Source: an uncultured Sphingomonas sp. (GTDB lineage: Bacteria; Pseudomonadota; Alphaproteobacteria; Sphingomonadales; Sphingomonadaceae). From it: a stretch of 49,465 nt of DNA. Of this stretch, positions 8,503 to 17,509 are shown piece by piece; the first letter of the stretch is position 1, and each line of letters opens with the position of its first letter. The translations under genes and the position numbers were made by a program. The notes beneath the pieces are model-generated. The model made no database searches, had not been told where the DNA came from, and saw only the letters and a program-made list of their open reading frames with translations. The DNA lies in the NCBI GenBank assembly GCA_913777325.1, contig CAJYSA010000099.1, positions 1 to 49,465 on the forward strand. The letters run 5' to 3'.

Positions 8503-10140
8503 ATGGCGCGGTACATTTTCATCACCGGCGGCGTGGTCTCCTCGCTCGGCAAGGGTCTCATGGCGGCGAGCCTCGCGGCTCTCCTGCAGGCACGCGGTTA
8601 TCGCGTGCGCATCCGCAAGTTCGATCCGTATCTCAACGTCGATCCGGGCACGATGAGCCCGTATCAGCACGGCGAGGTCTACGTCACCGACGACGGCGCC
8701 GAGACGGACCTGGACCTGGGCCATTACGAGCGCTTCACCGGCGTCTCGGCGCGCCAGTCGGACAACGTCACCTCGGGCCGGATCTACAAGACGATCATCG
8801 AGCGCGAGCGGCGCGGCGATTATCTGGGCGCGACGGTGCAGGTGATCCCGCACGTCACCGACGCGATCAAGGCGTTCGCCAAGGCCGAGACCGACGATCT
8901 GGATTTCGTGCTGTGCGAGATCGGCGGGACGGTGGGCGACATCGAGTCGCTGCCGTTCATCGAGGCGATCCGCCAGCTGAAGAACGAGGTCGGTCGCGGC
9001 AATGCGATCAGCATCCACGTCACGCTGGTGCCGTATATCGCGGCGGCGGGCGAGCTGAAGACCAAGCCGACGCAGCATTCGGTGCGCGAGATCGCGGCGC
9101 TGGGCGTGCAGCCGGACGTGATCGTCTGCCGCTGCGAACAGCCGCTGCCCGAATCGGAGCGCGCGAAGATCGCGCTGTTCTGCAACGTGCCCGAATCGGC
9201 GGTGATCCCCGCGCTGGACGCCAAGAGCATCTATGCGGTGCCGCTCCAGTATCACGGCGAGGGACTCGATTCGGAAGTGCTGCGCGCGTTCGGCATCACG
9301 CCGTCGTCGGCGCCCGATCTCAGCCGCTGGGAAGAGATCGTCGATCGGCTGATGCATCCCGAGGGTGAGGTGACCGTCGGCGTGGTCGGCAAGTACGTCG
9401 GCCTGCAGGACGCGTACAAGTCGCTCAACGAGGCGCTGGTGCACGGCGGGATCGCCAACCGCGTGAAGGTCAACATCCGCTGGATCGACGCCGAATTGTT
9501 CGAGGGCGACGACGACAGCGAGATCGCCGCGCATCTGGAGCCGTGCCACGCGATCCTGGTGCCCGGCGCGTTCGGATCGCGCGGGGCGGAGGGCAAGATC
9601 GCCTCGGTCCGCTTCGCGCGCGAGCATCGCGTGCCCTATTTCGGCATCTGTTTCGGGATGCAGATGGCGTGCGTCGAGGGCGCGCGCGATCTGGCCGGCA
9701 TCAAGGCGGCGTCCTCCACCGAATTCGGCCCGACCGAGGAGCCGGTCGTCGGCCTGATCACCGAGTGGATGAGCGAGCGCGGGCTGGAGAAGCGCGCCGA
9801 GAACGGCGATCTGGGCGGCACGATGCGGCTGGGCGCCTATCCGGCGGCGTTGACGGGCAACAGCGTGGTCGCCTCGATCTATGGCAGCGACTCGATCGAG
9901 GAGCGTCACCGCCATCGCTATGAGGTGAACACGCAATATCGCGACGCGCTCGAGAAAGGCGGGCTGGTGTTCTCGGGCCTGTCGCCCGACGGGACGCTGC
10001 CGGAGATCGTCGAGCGGCCCGACCATCCGTGGTTCGTCGGCGTGCAGTTCCACCCGGAGCTGAAGAGCAGGCCGTTCGATCCGCACCCGCTGTTCGCCAG
10101 CTTCATCGCCGCGGCGGTCAAGCAGAGCCGGCTGGTCTGA
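8503..10140 (+). CDS. pyrG: CTP synthase
   Basis: 545 aa. Makes CTP from UTP, ATP and glutamine. The N-terminal synthetase domain starts [19 protein letters not shown], the family hallmark; the C-terminal class I glutaminase has the nucleophile cysteine near residue 381 in [15 protein letters not shown] and the His-Glu pair near residue 516 in [12 protein letters not shown] three codons upstream is in frame, but the ATG matches the family start and has GAAGG-like spacing behind it. Closely follows secG. Confidence 0.97.
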   Translation: MARYIFITGGVVSSLGKGLMAASLAALLQARGYRVRIRKFDPYLNVDPGTMSPYQHGEVYVTDDGAETDLDLGHYERFTGVSARQSDNVTSGRIYKTIIERERRGDYLGATVQVIPHVTDAIKAFAKAETDDLDFVLCEIGGTVGDIESLPFIEAIRQLKNEVGRGNAISIHVTLVPYIAAAGELKTKPTQHSVREIAALGVQPDVIVCRCEQPLPESERAKIALFCNVPESAVIPALDAKSIYAVPLQYHGEGLDSEVLRAFGITPSSAPDLSRWEEIVDRLMHPEGEVTVGVVGKYVGLQDAYKSLNEALVHGGIANRVKVNIRWIDAELFEGDDDSEIAAHLEPCHAILVPGAFGSRGAEGKIASVRFAREHRVPYFGICFGMQMACVEGARDLAGIKAASSTEFGPTEEPVVGLITEWMSERGLEKRAENGDLGGTMRLGAYPAALTGNSVVASIYGSDSIEERHRHRYEVNTQYRDALEKGGLVFSGLSPDGTLPEIVERPDHPWFVGVQFHPELKSRPFDPHPLFASFIAAAVKQSRLV

Positions 10141-10175
10141 CGCCGCCGGTTGCCTGCCGCTGACGTTCGCGTTAA

Positions 10176-10203
10176 CCTCTCGTTTACAATGATAAACGGG
10201 AGG
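10176..10203 (+). promoter_or_regulatory. hairpin sequestering the ribosome-binding site of the GDSL gene
   Basis: CCTCTCGTTTA (10176-10186) pairs with TAAACGGGAGG (10193-10203) over 11 positions, ten Watson-Crick and one U-G wobble, around a six-base loop. The 3' arm contains the whole Shine-Dalgarno GGGAGG, five bases before ATG 10209. In the folded RNA the ribosome-binding site is fully paired, so translation should depend on opening the stem by heat, a protein or another RNA. The structure is read directly from sequence; regulation is inferred. Confidence 0.6.
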
Positions 10204-10208
10204 ATGGC

Positions 10209-11201
10209 ATGATCGGACGGATGGCGGCGCTGCTGTGCGCGGCGGCGATGACGGTGACCGCGGCGGCACCCGCGGCGGCACAGACGACGGTGCCGCCCTA
10301 TTCGTCGCTGACGGTGTTCGGGGACAGTCTGGTCGACGCGGGCAATATCCGCGCGCTGGGGCTGGGCGCGAATCCGGCGGACGGCTATGTCGCTGGGCGC
10401 TTCACCAACGGTCTCGACTATACCGATCTGCTGAGCATGGCGATGTACGGCACGCCGACGCTGGCGTCGCTGAGCGGCGGCAACAATTACGCGTTCGGCG
10501 GCGCGCGTGCGACGACGACGACCCCGGTCCCCGACGCGCTGGAACAGGTCGGCGCGTACCGGCTGGCGCTCGCTGGCGGCAAGGCCGTCGATCCCAAGGG
10601 GCTGTACGTCCTGAACTTCGGTGGCAACGATGTGTTCGCGGCGGTGACCGGCGCGGCGGCGGGCGTGACCGATCCCGACGCCTTCCTGCAGACCGCCGCC
10701 GCCAACTACGCCGCCGCGGTGCAACAGCTCGATACGCTGGGCGCGCGCAACATCCTGCTGACCGGTTTTCCGGTGGCCACGCCCGGCGCGCCGCTGGCCT
10801 ATTCGATCAAGTCCGAGAAATATCTGACAGACGAGCTGAAGAAACTGACGCTGTCGGGCAATACCAAGCTGATGCGCTACAGCTACCTCGATTTCTTCGG
10901 GCGGGTGCAGGCCAATCCCGGCGCGTTCGACCTGCCGCCGCTGATCCTGCCGGATCCCGCCACGCCGCAGACGACGTGCCAGGGGGCGCGGGCGCTGCCG
11001 TCGTGCACCGGCTATTTCTCGTTCGACGGCATCCATCCGACCGCCGCGATCCACCGCGCCTTGTATAACGACATCAACAGCATGTTCGGGTTCGGGCTGG
11101 CGGCGGTGCCGGAGCCGGCGACCTGGGCGATGCTGCTGCTCGGCTTCGCGACGATCGGCACGGCGCTTCGCCGCGATCGTCGCCGCCGCGTCGCGGCCTG
11201 A
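10209..11201 (+). CDS. secreted SGNH/GDSL hydrolase with PEPxxWA-CTERM sorting tail
   Basis: 330 aa. Signal peptide at residues 1-24 (MIGRMAALLC... to AAAQ). GDSL blocks: VFGDSLVDAG (nucleophile S40), GGNDVF, and the catalytic pair in FDGIHPTAAIH near residue 275, giving a lipase/esterase of the SGNH fold. The C-terminus has VPEPATWAMLLLGF, a hydrophobic stretch and an Arg cluster RRDRRRR: the exosortase recognition tail (PEP-CTERM), so it should be processed at the outer side of the membrane and linked to polysaccharide export. Its substrate is unknown. The ribosome-binding site is inside a hairpin. Confidence 0.88.
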   Translation: MIGRMAALLCAAAMTVTAAAPAAAQTTVPPYSSLTVFGDSLVDAGNIRALGLGANPADGYVAGRFTNGLDYTDLLSMAMYGTPTLASLSGGNNYAFGGARATTTTPVPDALEQVGAYRLALAGGKAVDPKGLYVLNFGGNDVFAAVTGAAAGVTDPDAFLQTAAANYAAAVQQLDTLGARNILLTGFPVATPGAPLAYSIKSEKYLTDELKKLTLSGNTKLMRYSYLDFFGRVQANPGAFDLPPLILPDPATPQTTCQGARALPSCTGYFSFDGIHPTAAIHRALYNDINSMFGFGLAAVPEPATWAMLLLGFATIGTALRRDRRRRVAA

Positions 11202-11214
11202 TCCACAAGGGAAA

Positions 11215-11242
11215 GGCGCCCGGGTCTCGCGACCCGGACGCC
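11215..11242. terminator. bidirectional terminator hairpin 1 (GDSL / hsp20)
   Basis: GGCGCCCGGGTC and GACCCGGACGCC pair around TCGC with one mismatch, 13 bases after the GDSL stop. It sits between two convergent genes. No long T-run, as is common in GC-rich genomes. Confidence 0.6.
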
Positions 11243-11249
11243 CCCACCA

Positions 11250-11276
11250 GCGTCCCGAAAGGGAGCAAAGGGACGC
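11250..11276. terminator. terminator hairpin 2 (GDSL / hsp20)
   Basis: GCGTCCC (11250-11256) and GGGACGC (11270-11276) form a 7-bp stem immediately before the hsp20 stop codon. With the preceding hairpin it makes a tandem pair between convergent genes. Confidence 0.45.
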
Positions 11277-11285
11277 CGATCCCGA

Positions 11286-11753
11286 TCAGGCGGCGCGCAC
11301 TTCGTCCGCCGCCTTGTTCTCGACGGCGGCCAGCGGCGCGCCGGTCTTGATCGCGATGCTCTTCGGCTTCATCGCCTCGGGCACCTCGCGGACCAGATCG
11401 ATCACCAGCAGGCCGTCGTTCAGCCGTGCGTCCTCCACGAACACGAAATCGGCCAGCTCGAACCGCCGCTCGAAGCTGCGGTTGGCGATGCCGACATGGA
11501 GGAACTGGTTGTTGTCCGCCTTGTCGTCCTTCTTGCCGGTCACCAGCAACAGGTTCTGCTGCGCGGTGATCTCGATCTCCTCGCGGCTGAACCCGGCGAC
11601 GGCCAGCGTGATGCGGTAGCGGTCGTCCGCCACACGCTCCAGGTTGAACGGCGGGTAATTCTCGGCGCTGCTCCGCGCGTTCGCCTCGATCAGGTCGAAC
11701 AGCCGATCGAAACCGATCGTGGAGCGGCGATAGGGGGTCAGGTCGAAACGCAT
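11286..11753 (-). CDS. small heat shock protein Hsp20/IbpA family
   Basis: 155 aa ATP-independent holdase chaperone. The alpha-crystallin domain spans about residues 35-125: YPPFNLERVADDRYRITLAV, AGFSREEIEIT, then the NRSFERRFELADFV and NDGLLVIDLVREVP strands. The tail MKPKSIAIKTG carries the conserved I-x-I oligomerisation motif. It has a near-consensus sigma-32 promoter and a leader that folds into three hairpins, the last hiding the GGAGG site, so both transcription and translation look heat-controlled. Confidence 0.95.
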   Translation of the reverse strand: MRFDLTPYRRSTIGFDRLFDLIEANARSSAENYPPFNLERVADDRYRITLAVAGFSREEIEITAQQNLLLVTGKKDDKADNNQFLHVGIANRSFERRFELADFVFVEDARLNDGLLVIDLVREVPEAMKPKSIAIKTGAPLAAVENKAADEVRAA

Positions 11754-11840
11754 GTCAAATCCTCCAACGAGCTATTTGAAAGCGGCACCCGGGCATCCGC
11801 GGCGCCTGTTTCGTGCGGCCCGGTGACCAGCACCGCACGC
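11754..11840 (-). promoter_or_regulatory. ROSE-like RNA thermometer in the hsp20 leader
   Basis: The predicted 87-base leader holds three stems: CGTGCGG/CCGCACG (11812-11839), GGCGCC/GGTGCC (11784-11806), and a start-proximal stem (11755-11779) in which TCAAAT pairs with ATTTGA and AGCTC faces GGAGG. Inside the last stem the C-G, U-A and C-G pairs are followed by a G-G mispair, as in ROSE elements, whose U(U/C)GCU motif is here UAGCU. This sequesters the Shine-Dalgarno seven bases before ATG. Confidence 0.78.
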
Positions 11841-11846
11841 ATGGGA

Positions 11847-11874
11847 ATTTGGGGCCGGCGTGAAGCGTTTCAAG
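11847..11874 (-). promoter_or_regulatory. sigma-32 (RpoH) promoter of hsp20
   Basis: Reading the minus strand, CTTGAAA (11874-11868), a 13-base spacer and CCCCAAAT (11854-11847) match the RpoH consensus CTTGAAA-N13/14-CCCCATnT. The expected start near 11840 falls at the base of the first leader hairpin. The same -10 octamer recurs before hslV. Confidence 0.8.
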
Positions 11875-11956
11875 GGGGCGGGAAACTCCTAGTTTGTTGA
11901 TGGGGTATGTGTTCGCGGCCAAGAACGGTGGCGAAGACGATCACAGGGGGATTCAC

Positions 11957-14422
11957 ATGTCCGTCACGCTTGCCATGTTGCTGGCCGCCCAGGCCGGTGC
12001 GCCCGCCGCCGCCGCGCAACAACCGCCGACCCCGGTCGTGGTCGGGGAGCGCGCCGCCGCCACCGACACCGTGCCAGGCGATCCGGAGCGGACCGAGGAA
12101 CAGGTGCAGCGCAGCTCCGCCGCCGCCGATGTGGTGGTCACCGCGCGTCGCCGTGCCGAATCGGCACAGAACGTGCCGATCCCGATCTCGGTGGTCGGCG
12201 TGAAGGAACTGGACGCGACGGGCAGCTTCAATGTCCAGCGGTTGCAGCAGCTTCAGCCCACGCTGCAATTCTATTCCACCAATCCGCGCAACTCCTCGAT
12301 CAACATCCGCGGACTGGGCGCGCCGCTGGGGTTGACCAACGACGGGATCGAACAGGGCGTCGGCATCTATATCGATCAGGTCTATCTCAGCCGCGTGGCA
12401 GCGGCGACGCTCGACTTCCTCGACGTGCAGCAGATCGAAACGCTGCGCGGGCCGCAGGGCACGCTCTACGGCAAGAACACCGTCGCGGGCGCGATCAACA
12501 TCACCAGCAAGGCGCCGAGCTTCACGCTTCAGGGCCGCGCCGAAGTGTCGGTCGGCAACCTGGAGTTCAAGCAGGCCAAGGCGTCGATTTCCGGCCCGCT
12601 GACCGATAACGTCGCGATCCGGCTGGGCGTGTCGACGACCAGCCGGCGCGGCACGATCTACAATGTCGCGACCAACGATTACGTCAATGCGCAGGACAAT
12701 CTCGGCATCCGCACCGCGATCCTGTGGAAGGCGACGGACGACCTGAACCTGACGCTGTCGGGCGATTATTCGCGGCAGAACCCGGACTGCTGCGCGCAGA
12801 TCTTCGTGCGGGTGGGCGCGACGCAGCGCCCGCTCAGCCGGCAGTTCGATCAACTGGCGGCGGCGCAGGGCTATGAACCGCCCAGCCGCAACGCCTTCGA
12901 CCGCCTGACCGATCTCGATGCGAAGCTGAGCGCGCGCAACGAGCTGGGCGGGCTGTCGCTGCGCGGCGAATACCGGCTGGGCGAGGGGACGCTCACCTCG
13001 ATCACCGCCTATCGCTTCTGGGACTGGCTGCCCGCCAACGATCGCGACTTCACCGGGCTGCCGATCACCACCCTGTCGCAGAACCCCAGCCGGCAGGATC
13101 AATATACGCAGGAATTCCGCTATGCCGGCGAAGGGCGCCGCTTCGACTATGTCGTCGGGCTGTTCGGCTTCTACCAGACGATCAAGACCACCGGCACGCA
13201 GCGGCAGGGGCCGGCGGCGAGCCGCTGGCTGATCAACCCGTCGAACATCCTGTCGCGCGATCCCTCGGTGCTGAACGGGCTGACCGCGAACAACGACATC
13301 AGCCTGAAGAACTTTTCCGGCGCGTTGTTCGGCAAGCTGAACTGGAAGCTGACCGATGACGTCACGCTGTCGCCGGGCGTCCGGCTGAACTATGACGACA
13401 AGATCGGCAGTTATATCAGCGTGGTGCGCGACGGGCAGGGCAATCTGATCCCCGCGACCGGCGGCACGGCGCGTCAGCAGGCCCAGCGCGACGCGATCCA
13501 GCCGCAGGAATTCCGCGACCAAAAGTTCCGCGAATGGAACGTCTCCTACGATTTCACCGCATCGTACAAGCCGTCGCGCGACGTGCTGCTCTACGTCACC
13601 TATGCGCACAGCTTCAAATCGGGCGGGTTGAACCTGAACGGCGTGCCGGTGGTGAACGGCGTGGTCCAGACGCAGCTCGCGCAGGTGAAGCCCGAGAAGG
13701 TCGATCATTTTGAACTGGGCGCCAAGACTCAGTTCTGGGATCGCAAGGCGACGCTGAACGTCACGGGGTTCTGGACCGAGATCAGCGATTATCAGGCGGT
13801 GGTGAACAACAGCTCGACCTCGACGCTGCGCGGCTATCTGGCGAATGCGGGCAAGGTGCGCGTGCGCGGGATCGAGGCGGACTTCTCGATCCGCCCCAGC
13901 GACCGGGTGAACCTCTACACCAACGGTGCCTTCACCGATCACAAATATGTCGATTTCAAGAATGCGCCATGCCCGCCCGAATTGTCGGGCGGCGGCAATG
14001 GCACGACGATCGGCGCTCCGGGGCAGCCGGGCACCAACAGCCCGGTGGCGTGCGATATCTCGGGGCAGTGGTTGCCGGGTATCTCGAAGTTCGCCTTCTC
14101 CTATGGCGGCGAATATAACGTGCCGGGCACGGTGTTCGGTGAGGCGGGCGAGGCCTATGCCGGCGTCGATGCCAATTCGCGGACGAAATTCTCGTCGAAC
14201 GCCTCGCGGTCGATCTATACCGATGTTGCCGGCTATACCTTGGTCAATGCGCGGCTGGGCTTCCGCACCGATCGCGGGGTCAACGTCTTCGGATGGGTGC
14301 GCAACCTGTTCGACACCGAATATTACGAGGTGCTGGCGACCACGCCGGGGAACACCGGGCTGATCGCGGGCAACGTCGGCGATCCGCGCACCTATGGCCT
14401 GACGATCGGGTTCGGGTTCTAG
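11957..14422 (+). CDS. TonB-dependent outer-membrane receptor
   Basis: 821 aa. A short signal peptide (MSVTLAMLLAAQAGAPAAAAQ) precedes the TonB-interacting segment DVVVTARRRAESAQNVPIPI, the plug domain (INIRGLG, IDQVYLSRVA, LRGPQGTLYGKNTVAGAINI) and a long beta-barrel ending in GLTIGFGF with a terminal aromatic. Imports an unknown ligand across the outer membrane using TonB energy. ATG 11957 is preferred because AGGGGG precedes it and it begins the signal peptide; in-frame starts further upstream give no such peptide. No transporter or regulator sits next to it to suggest the substrate. Confidence 0.93.
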   Translation: MSVTLAMLLAAQAGAPAAAAQQPPTPVVVGERAAATDTVPGDPERTEEQVQRSSAAADVVVTARRRAESAQNVPIPISVVGVKELDATGSFNVQRLQQLQPTLQFYSTNPRNSSINIRGLGAPLGLTNDGIEQGVGIYIDQVYLSRVAAATLDFLDVQQIETLRGPQGTLYGKNTVAGAINITSKAPSFTLQGRAEVSVGNLEFKQAKASISGPLTDNVAIRLGVSTTSRRGTIYNVATNDYVNAQDNLGIRTAILWKATDDLNLTLSGDYSRQNPDCCAQIFVRVGATQRPLSRQFDQLAAAQGYEPPSRNAFDRLTDLDAKLSARNELGGLSLRGEYRLGEGTLTSITAYRFWDWLPANDRDFTGLPITTLSQNPSRQDQYTQEFRYAGEGRRFDYVVGLFGFYQTIKTTGTQRQGPAASRWLINPSNILSRDPSVLNGLTANNDISLKNFSGALFGKLNWKLTDDVTLSPGVRLNYDDKIGSYISVVRDGQGNLIPATGGTARQQAQRDAIQPQEFRDQKFREWNVSYDFTASYKPSRDVLLYVTYAHSFKSGGLNLNGVPVVNGVVQTQLAQVKPEKVDHFELGAKTQFWDRKATLNVTGFWTEISDYQAVVNNSSTSTLRGYLANAGKVRVRGIEADFSIRPSDRVNLYTNGAFTDHKYVDFKNAPCPPELSGGGNGTTIGAPGQPGTNSPVACDISGQWLPGISKFAFSYGGEYNVPGTVFGEAGEAYAGVDANSRTKFSSNASRSIYTDVAGYTLVNARLGFRTDRGVNVFGWVRNLFDTEYYEVLATTPGNTGLIAGNVGDPRTYGLTIGFGF

Positions 14423-14431
14423 GTGCATCCG

Positions 14432-14507
14432 CGTCATTGCGAGCGGAGCGAGCAATCCGGGGCGTCCTGGTCGGGTTCTGCATTGCTTCGCTGCGCTCGC
14501 ACTGACG
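14432..14507. repeat. REP-like inverted repeat (imperfect copy)
   Basis: CGTCATTGCGAGCGGAGCGA begins the left arm, and the right arm ends GCTTCGCTGCGCTCGCACTG then ACG. It is a degenerate version of the perfect 33-bp element at 46-122, sharing the arm ends and the GCGTCCTG loop start, and lies just past the receptor gene. Confidence 0.75.
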
Positions 14508-14711
14508 GAGGGGAGAGGCTCGACGCTCCGGTGACAGGGCGTCACCCGGGCGGCGGCCGGGGCCGATTCAGGAAAGCCGATCTGGGTGACTTGCAATGCG
14601 AGCCCGCCGGCGTGACGTCGGACGGGTTCGGCTTGCGCCGACCCGCCGGCCGGTTCGGTCGCCGCGCTGGGCGCGACGCCCGGCGTTGCCGGGCTGCGAC
14701 CGAACGGCAAA

Positions 14712-14739
14712 CGCCCGGGCCGTTTTCACGACCCGGGCG
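14712..14739. terminator. isolated stem-loop in intergenic region
   Basis: CGCCCGGG (14712-14719) and CCCGGGCG (14732-14739) form a perfect 8-bp stem around a loop containing GTTTTC. It is far from any recognised stop codon, so it may end an unannotated transcript or be a chance palindrome. Confidence 0.35.
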
Positions 14740-14989
14740 CCTGCGTGACGATCGCTCGTCAGCCCCCTATCCTGCCGTCCGCCCGCACGCTTTTCCCGAA
14801 GGATCAGCGGGGCTTGATGGCGTTCCCCGAACCACGGCCTTTGCCTGTGTGCCAGTGCCCGCAGGTATGCTTCGGGTGATGTTCGCTGTCGATACAAATG
14901 AACGGCAGCAAAACCGATTGCGGCGATGATGTGACGATTCCGCAACAGCCCCCATTGCGGAAGCGTGCGGCGGTCCCTATCGCGGCGCC

Positions 14990-16240
14990 ATGTTGCTGTC
15001 GCGCTATGAGAGCATGATCGCGCGGCGGTATCTGCTGCCGGGCAAGGGCGAACGCTTTATCGTGCTGGTGGCGGGTTTCTCGCTCGGCGCGGTGATGCTG
15101 GGGGTCGCCGCGCTGGTGATCGTCATGAGCGTGATGAACGGCTTTCGTGCCGAACTGTTCGACAAGATCGTCGGGCTGAACGGCCATGCCGTGGTGCAGG
15201 GCTACAACAATCGCCTCGACAATTGGCAGAAGGTCGTCGCGATGGCGAAGGCGACGCCGGGGTTGACCAGCGCGGTGCCGATGATCGAGCAGCCGCTGTT
15301 CGCCACCTATAACGGGCGCGCCGAGGGGATCCTGCTGCGCGGCATGCGCGTGGAGGACATCCGCAACAATCCGACGATCCGCACGAAGATCGTCGCCGGC
15401 AGCCTGGCCAGCCTGACGCCCGGCAGCGGCACGGTCGCGATCGGCGCGCGGCTCGCCGAGCAATTGGGGGCGACGATCGGGTCGCAGATCACCGTCTACA
15501 GCCCGCTGGGTCGCTCCACGCCATTCGGCACGATGCCCCGCGCGGTCGGCTATACGGTCGGCGCGATCTTCGAGGTCGGCGTCTACGATTACGACAAGGC
15601 CTATGTCATCATGCCGTTGCAGGATGCGCAGACGCTGCTGCTGACCGGCGACACCGTGGGCATGATCGAGTTGCAGACGACCAATGCCGACAAGGTGGGC
15701 GAAATTCTCGCCCCGCTCGCCCGGCAGGTGCAGCCCTATGGCGTAATCAGCGATTGGCGCCGCCTCAATTCGGAGCTGTTCGACGCGCTGGCGGTGGAGC
15801 GGGTCGCGATGTTCGTTGTGCTGTGCATCATCATCCTGGTGGCGGCGTTCAACATCGCCAGCTCGCTGATCATGCTGGTGCGCTCCAAGACGCGCGATAT
15901 CGCGATCCTGCGCACGATGGGAGCCAGCCGGGGCGCGATGCTGCGCATCTTCATGACGGTGGGCACCACGATCGGCGTGCTGGGCACGTTCGCGGGGCTG
16001 GTGCTGGGCGCGGTCTTCCTGTTCTTCCGCCAGTCGGTGGTCAATTTCGTGCAATTGGTGACCGGGCAGAATCTGTGGGATCCGTCGATCCGCTACCTGA
16101 CCGAATTGCCGTCGAAGGTCGATCCGGTCGAGGTGACCGCGATCGTCGTCATCACGCTGTTGATGACGTTCCTGGCGACGATCTATCCCGCGTTGAAGGC
16201 GGCGAACACCGATCCGGTCGAGGTGCTGCGCTATGAATAG
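14990..16240 (+). CDS. lolC: lipoprotein-releasing ABC transporter permease (LolC/E family)
   Basis: 416 aa inner-membrane subunit of the Lol system, which extracts lipoproteins for delivery to the outer membrane. One N-terminal membrane helix (about 23-47) is followed by a large periplasmic domain and three C-terminal helices (about 270-300, 320-345, 380-400): the FtsX/MacB plan. Family segments are [25 protein letters not shown] and [13 protein letters not shown]. Only one permease gene is present, so the complex may be a LolF-type homodimer. lolD starts inside its last codons (8-base overlap). Confidence 0.93.
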   Translation: MLLSRYESMIARRYLLPGKGERFIVLVAGFSLGAVMLGVAALVIVMSVMNGFRAELFDKIVGLNGHAVVQGYNNRLDNWQKVVAMAKATPGLTSAVPMIEQPLFATYNGRAEGILLRGMRVEDIRNNPTIRTKIVAGSLASLTPGSGTVAIGARLAEQLGATIGSQITVYSPLGRSTPFGTMPRAVGYTVGAIFEVGVYDYDKAYVIMPLQDAQTLLLTGDTVGMIELQTTNADKVGEILAPLARQVQPYGVISDWRRLNSELFDALAVERVAMFVVLCIIILVAAFNIASSLIMLVRSKTRDIAILRTMGASRGAMLRIFMTVGTTIGVLGTFAGLVLGAVFLFFRQSVVNFVQLVTGQNLWDPSIRYLTELPSKVDPVEVTAIVVITLLMTFLATIYPALKAANTDPVEVLRYE

Positions 16241-16916
16241 CCCCGTCCTTGCGACCACCGGCCTGGCGCGCAGCTTCACGCAGGGCGAGGCGACGATCCA
16301 TGTGCTGCGCGGCGTCGATCTGGCGGTGCAGCCGGGCGAGATCGTCGCGCTGCTCGGCCCGTCGGGGTCGGGCAAATCGACGCTGTTGCAGGCGGTGGGC
16401 CTGTTGGAGGGCGGGTTCGCCGGATCGATCCGCATCGCCGGGGTGGAGGCCGCGAAGCTCGACGCCGCCGGGCGCACCGCGCTGCGCCGCGACCGGCTGG
16501 GCTTCGTCTATCAATTCCACCACCTGCTGCCCGACTTCAACGCGATCGAGAACGTCGTCCTGCCGCAGCTGATCCAGGGGGCCGAGCGCGCCGCCGCCGA
16601 GGAGCGCGCGACCGTGCTGCTGACCGCGCTGGGCATCGGGCACCGGCTGACGCATCGTCCGTCGAAGCTGTCGGGGGGCGAGCAGCAACGCGTGGCGGTG
16701 GCGCGTGCGCTGGCCAATCGCCCGGCGCTGGTGCTCGCCGACGAACCGACCGGCAATCTGGACGAGGCGACCGCCGATCGCGTGCTGGCCGAATTCCTGC
16801 GGCTGGTGCGCGAGGAAGGATCGGCGGCGCTGGTCGCCACCCATAACGAGCGGCTTGCCGCGCGCATGGACCGCGTGGTGCGGCTGCACGACGGGCAATT
16901 GGAGGTCGCGGGGTGA
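16233..16916 (+). CDS. lolD: lipoprotein-releasing ABC transporter ATP-binding protein
   Basis: 227 aa ATPase of the Lol complex. Walker [10 protein letters not shown] at residues 42-50, the LolD-type Q-loop region [15 protein letters not shown], signature [15 protein letters not shown] and Walker [13 protein letters not shown]. It overlaps the lolC end by eight bases and its own stop overlaps the next gene's start (GTGA), indicating one transcript and coupled translation. Confidence 0.95.
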   Translation: MNSPVLATTGLARSFTQGEATIHVLRGVDLAVQPGEIVALLGPSGSGKSTLLQAVGLLEGGFAGSIRIAGVEAAKLDAAGRTALRRDRLGFVYQFHHLLPDFNAIENVVLPQLIQGAERAAAEERATVLLTALGIGHRLTHRPSKLSGGEQQRVAVARALANRPALVLADEPTGNLDEATADRVLAEFLRLVREEGSAALVATHNERLAARMDRVVRLHDGQLEVAG

Positions 16917-17509
16917 GCGGCGACGCGTGGCGCGCGGTGCCGGTGCTGGCCGGGCGGCACGTCACGCTGCGCCCGCTCGACCGGGCGGATCGCGCCGGGT
17001 TGCTGGCCGCGTTCGGTGACGGGCTGGCGCATGTGTTCGCGACGATCGTGCCGACCGAGGCGACGATCGATCGCTGGTATGACGCGATCGAGACGCAAGT
17101 CGCCGCCGGGCGCGCGCTGCCGTTCACGGTGCGCGATGCCGCCGGGACGATCTGTGGCGCCACGCGCTTCCTGCGCGTCAATCCCGTGCACCGCCGGGTC
17201 GAGATCGGCGGCACGCTCTATGCGCGCCGCGTGCAGCGCACCGGGGTGAATACCGAGGCGAAGCGGCTGATGCTGGCGCATGCCTTCGACACGCTCGGCT
17301 GCCAGTGCGTGCAGTTCCGCACCAATTGGCATAACCGTGCCTCGCGCGCGGCGATCGAGCGATTGGGCGCGCGGATGGACGGGGTGCTGCGCGGGCATAT
17401 GATCACCGACGACGGCGAGGTGCGCGACAGCGTCGTCTATTCGATCCTGGCGCATGAATGGCCGCAGGTGCGCCGCAACCTCGACTATCTGATGGAGACG
17501 CCACGATGA
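16913..17509 (+). CDS. GNAT-family N-acetyltransferase (RimJ/RimL-like)
   Basis: 198 aa. The fold is recognised from the start [16 protein letters not shown], the strand pair [20 protein letters not shown], the acetyl-CoA region [20 protein letters not shown] and [20 protein letters not shown], typical of ribosomal-protein-type acetyltransferases. The substrate is unknown. GTG start within a GTGA overlap with lolD; its stop forms ATGA with the glutathione peroxidase gene, so it sits in the middle of a four-gene coupled chain. Confidence 0.85.
   Translation: MSGDAWRAVPVLAGRHVTLRPLDRADRAGLLAAFGDGLAHVFATIVPTEATIDRWYDAIETQVAAGRALPFTVRDAAGTICGATRFLRVNPVHRRVEIGGTLYARRVQRTGVNTEAKRLMLAHAFDTLGCQCVQFRTNWHNRASRAAIERLGARMDGVLRGHMITDDGEVRDSVVYSILAHEWPQVRRNLDYLMETPR

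Larger units (their letters stand above)
14423..14989. other. 567-base intergenic region without a confident gene
   Basis: Holds a REP-like repeat at 14432-14507, a strong hairpin at 14712-14739, and otherwise GC-rich sequence with no convincing coding frame on either strand. The stretch 14760-14930 is somewhat lower in GC and could contain a promoter for lolC or a small RNA, but I recognise neither. Confidence 0.6.

Noticed and set aside
11870-14710. 946-residue open frame on the minus strand
   Set aside because: Opposite the TonB receptor, whose plug and barrel motifs are unmistakable on the plus strand.
14760-14930. Possible 6S, SRP or RNase P RNA
   Set aside because: None of the diagnostic conserved segments of these RNAs could be found.
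14804-14990. Minus-strand tail with HTCGHWHTGKGRGSGN in the lolC upstream region
   Set aside because: It looks motif-like, but it is the end of a long antisense frame, with no start codon or ribosome-binding site in the intergenic part and weak third-position bias.
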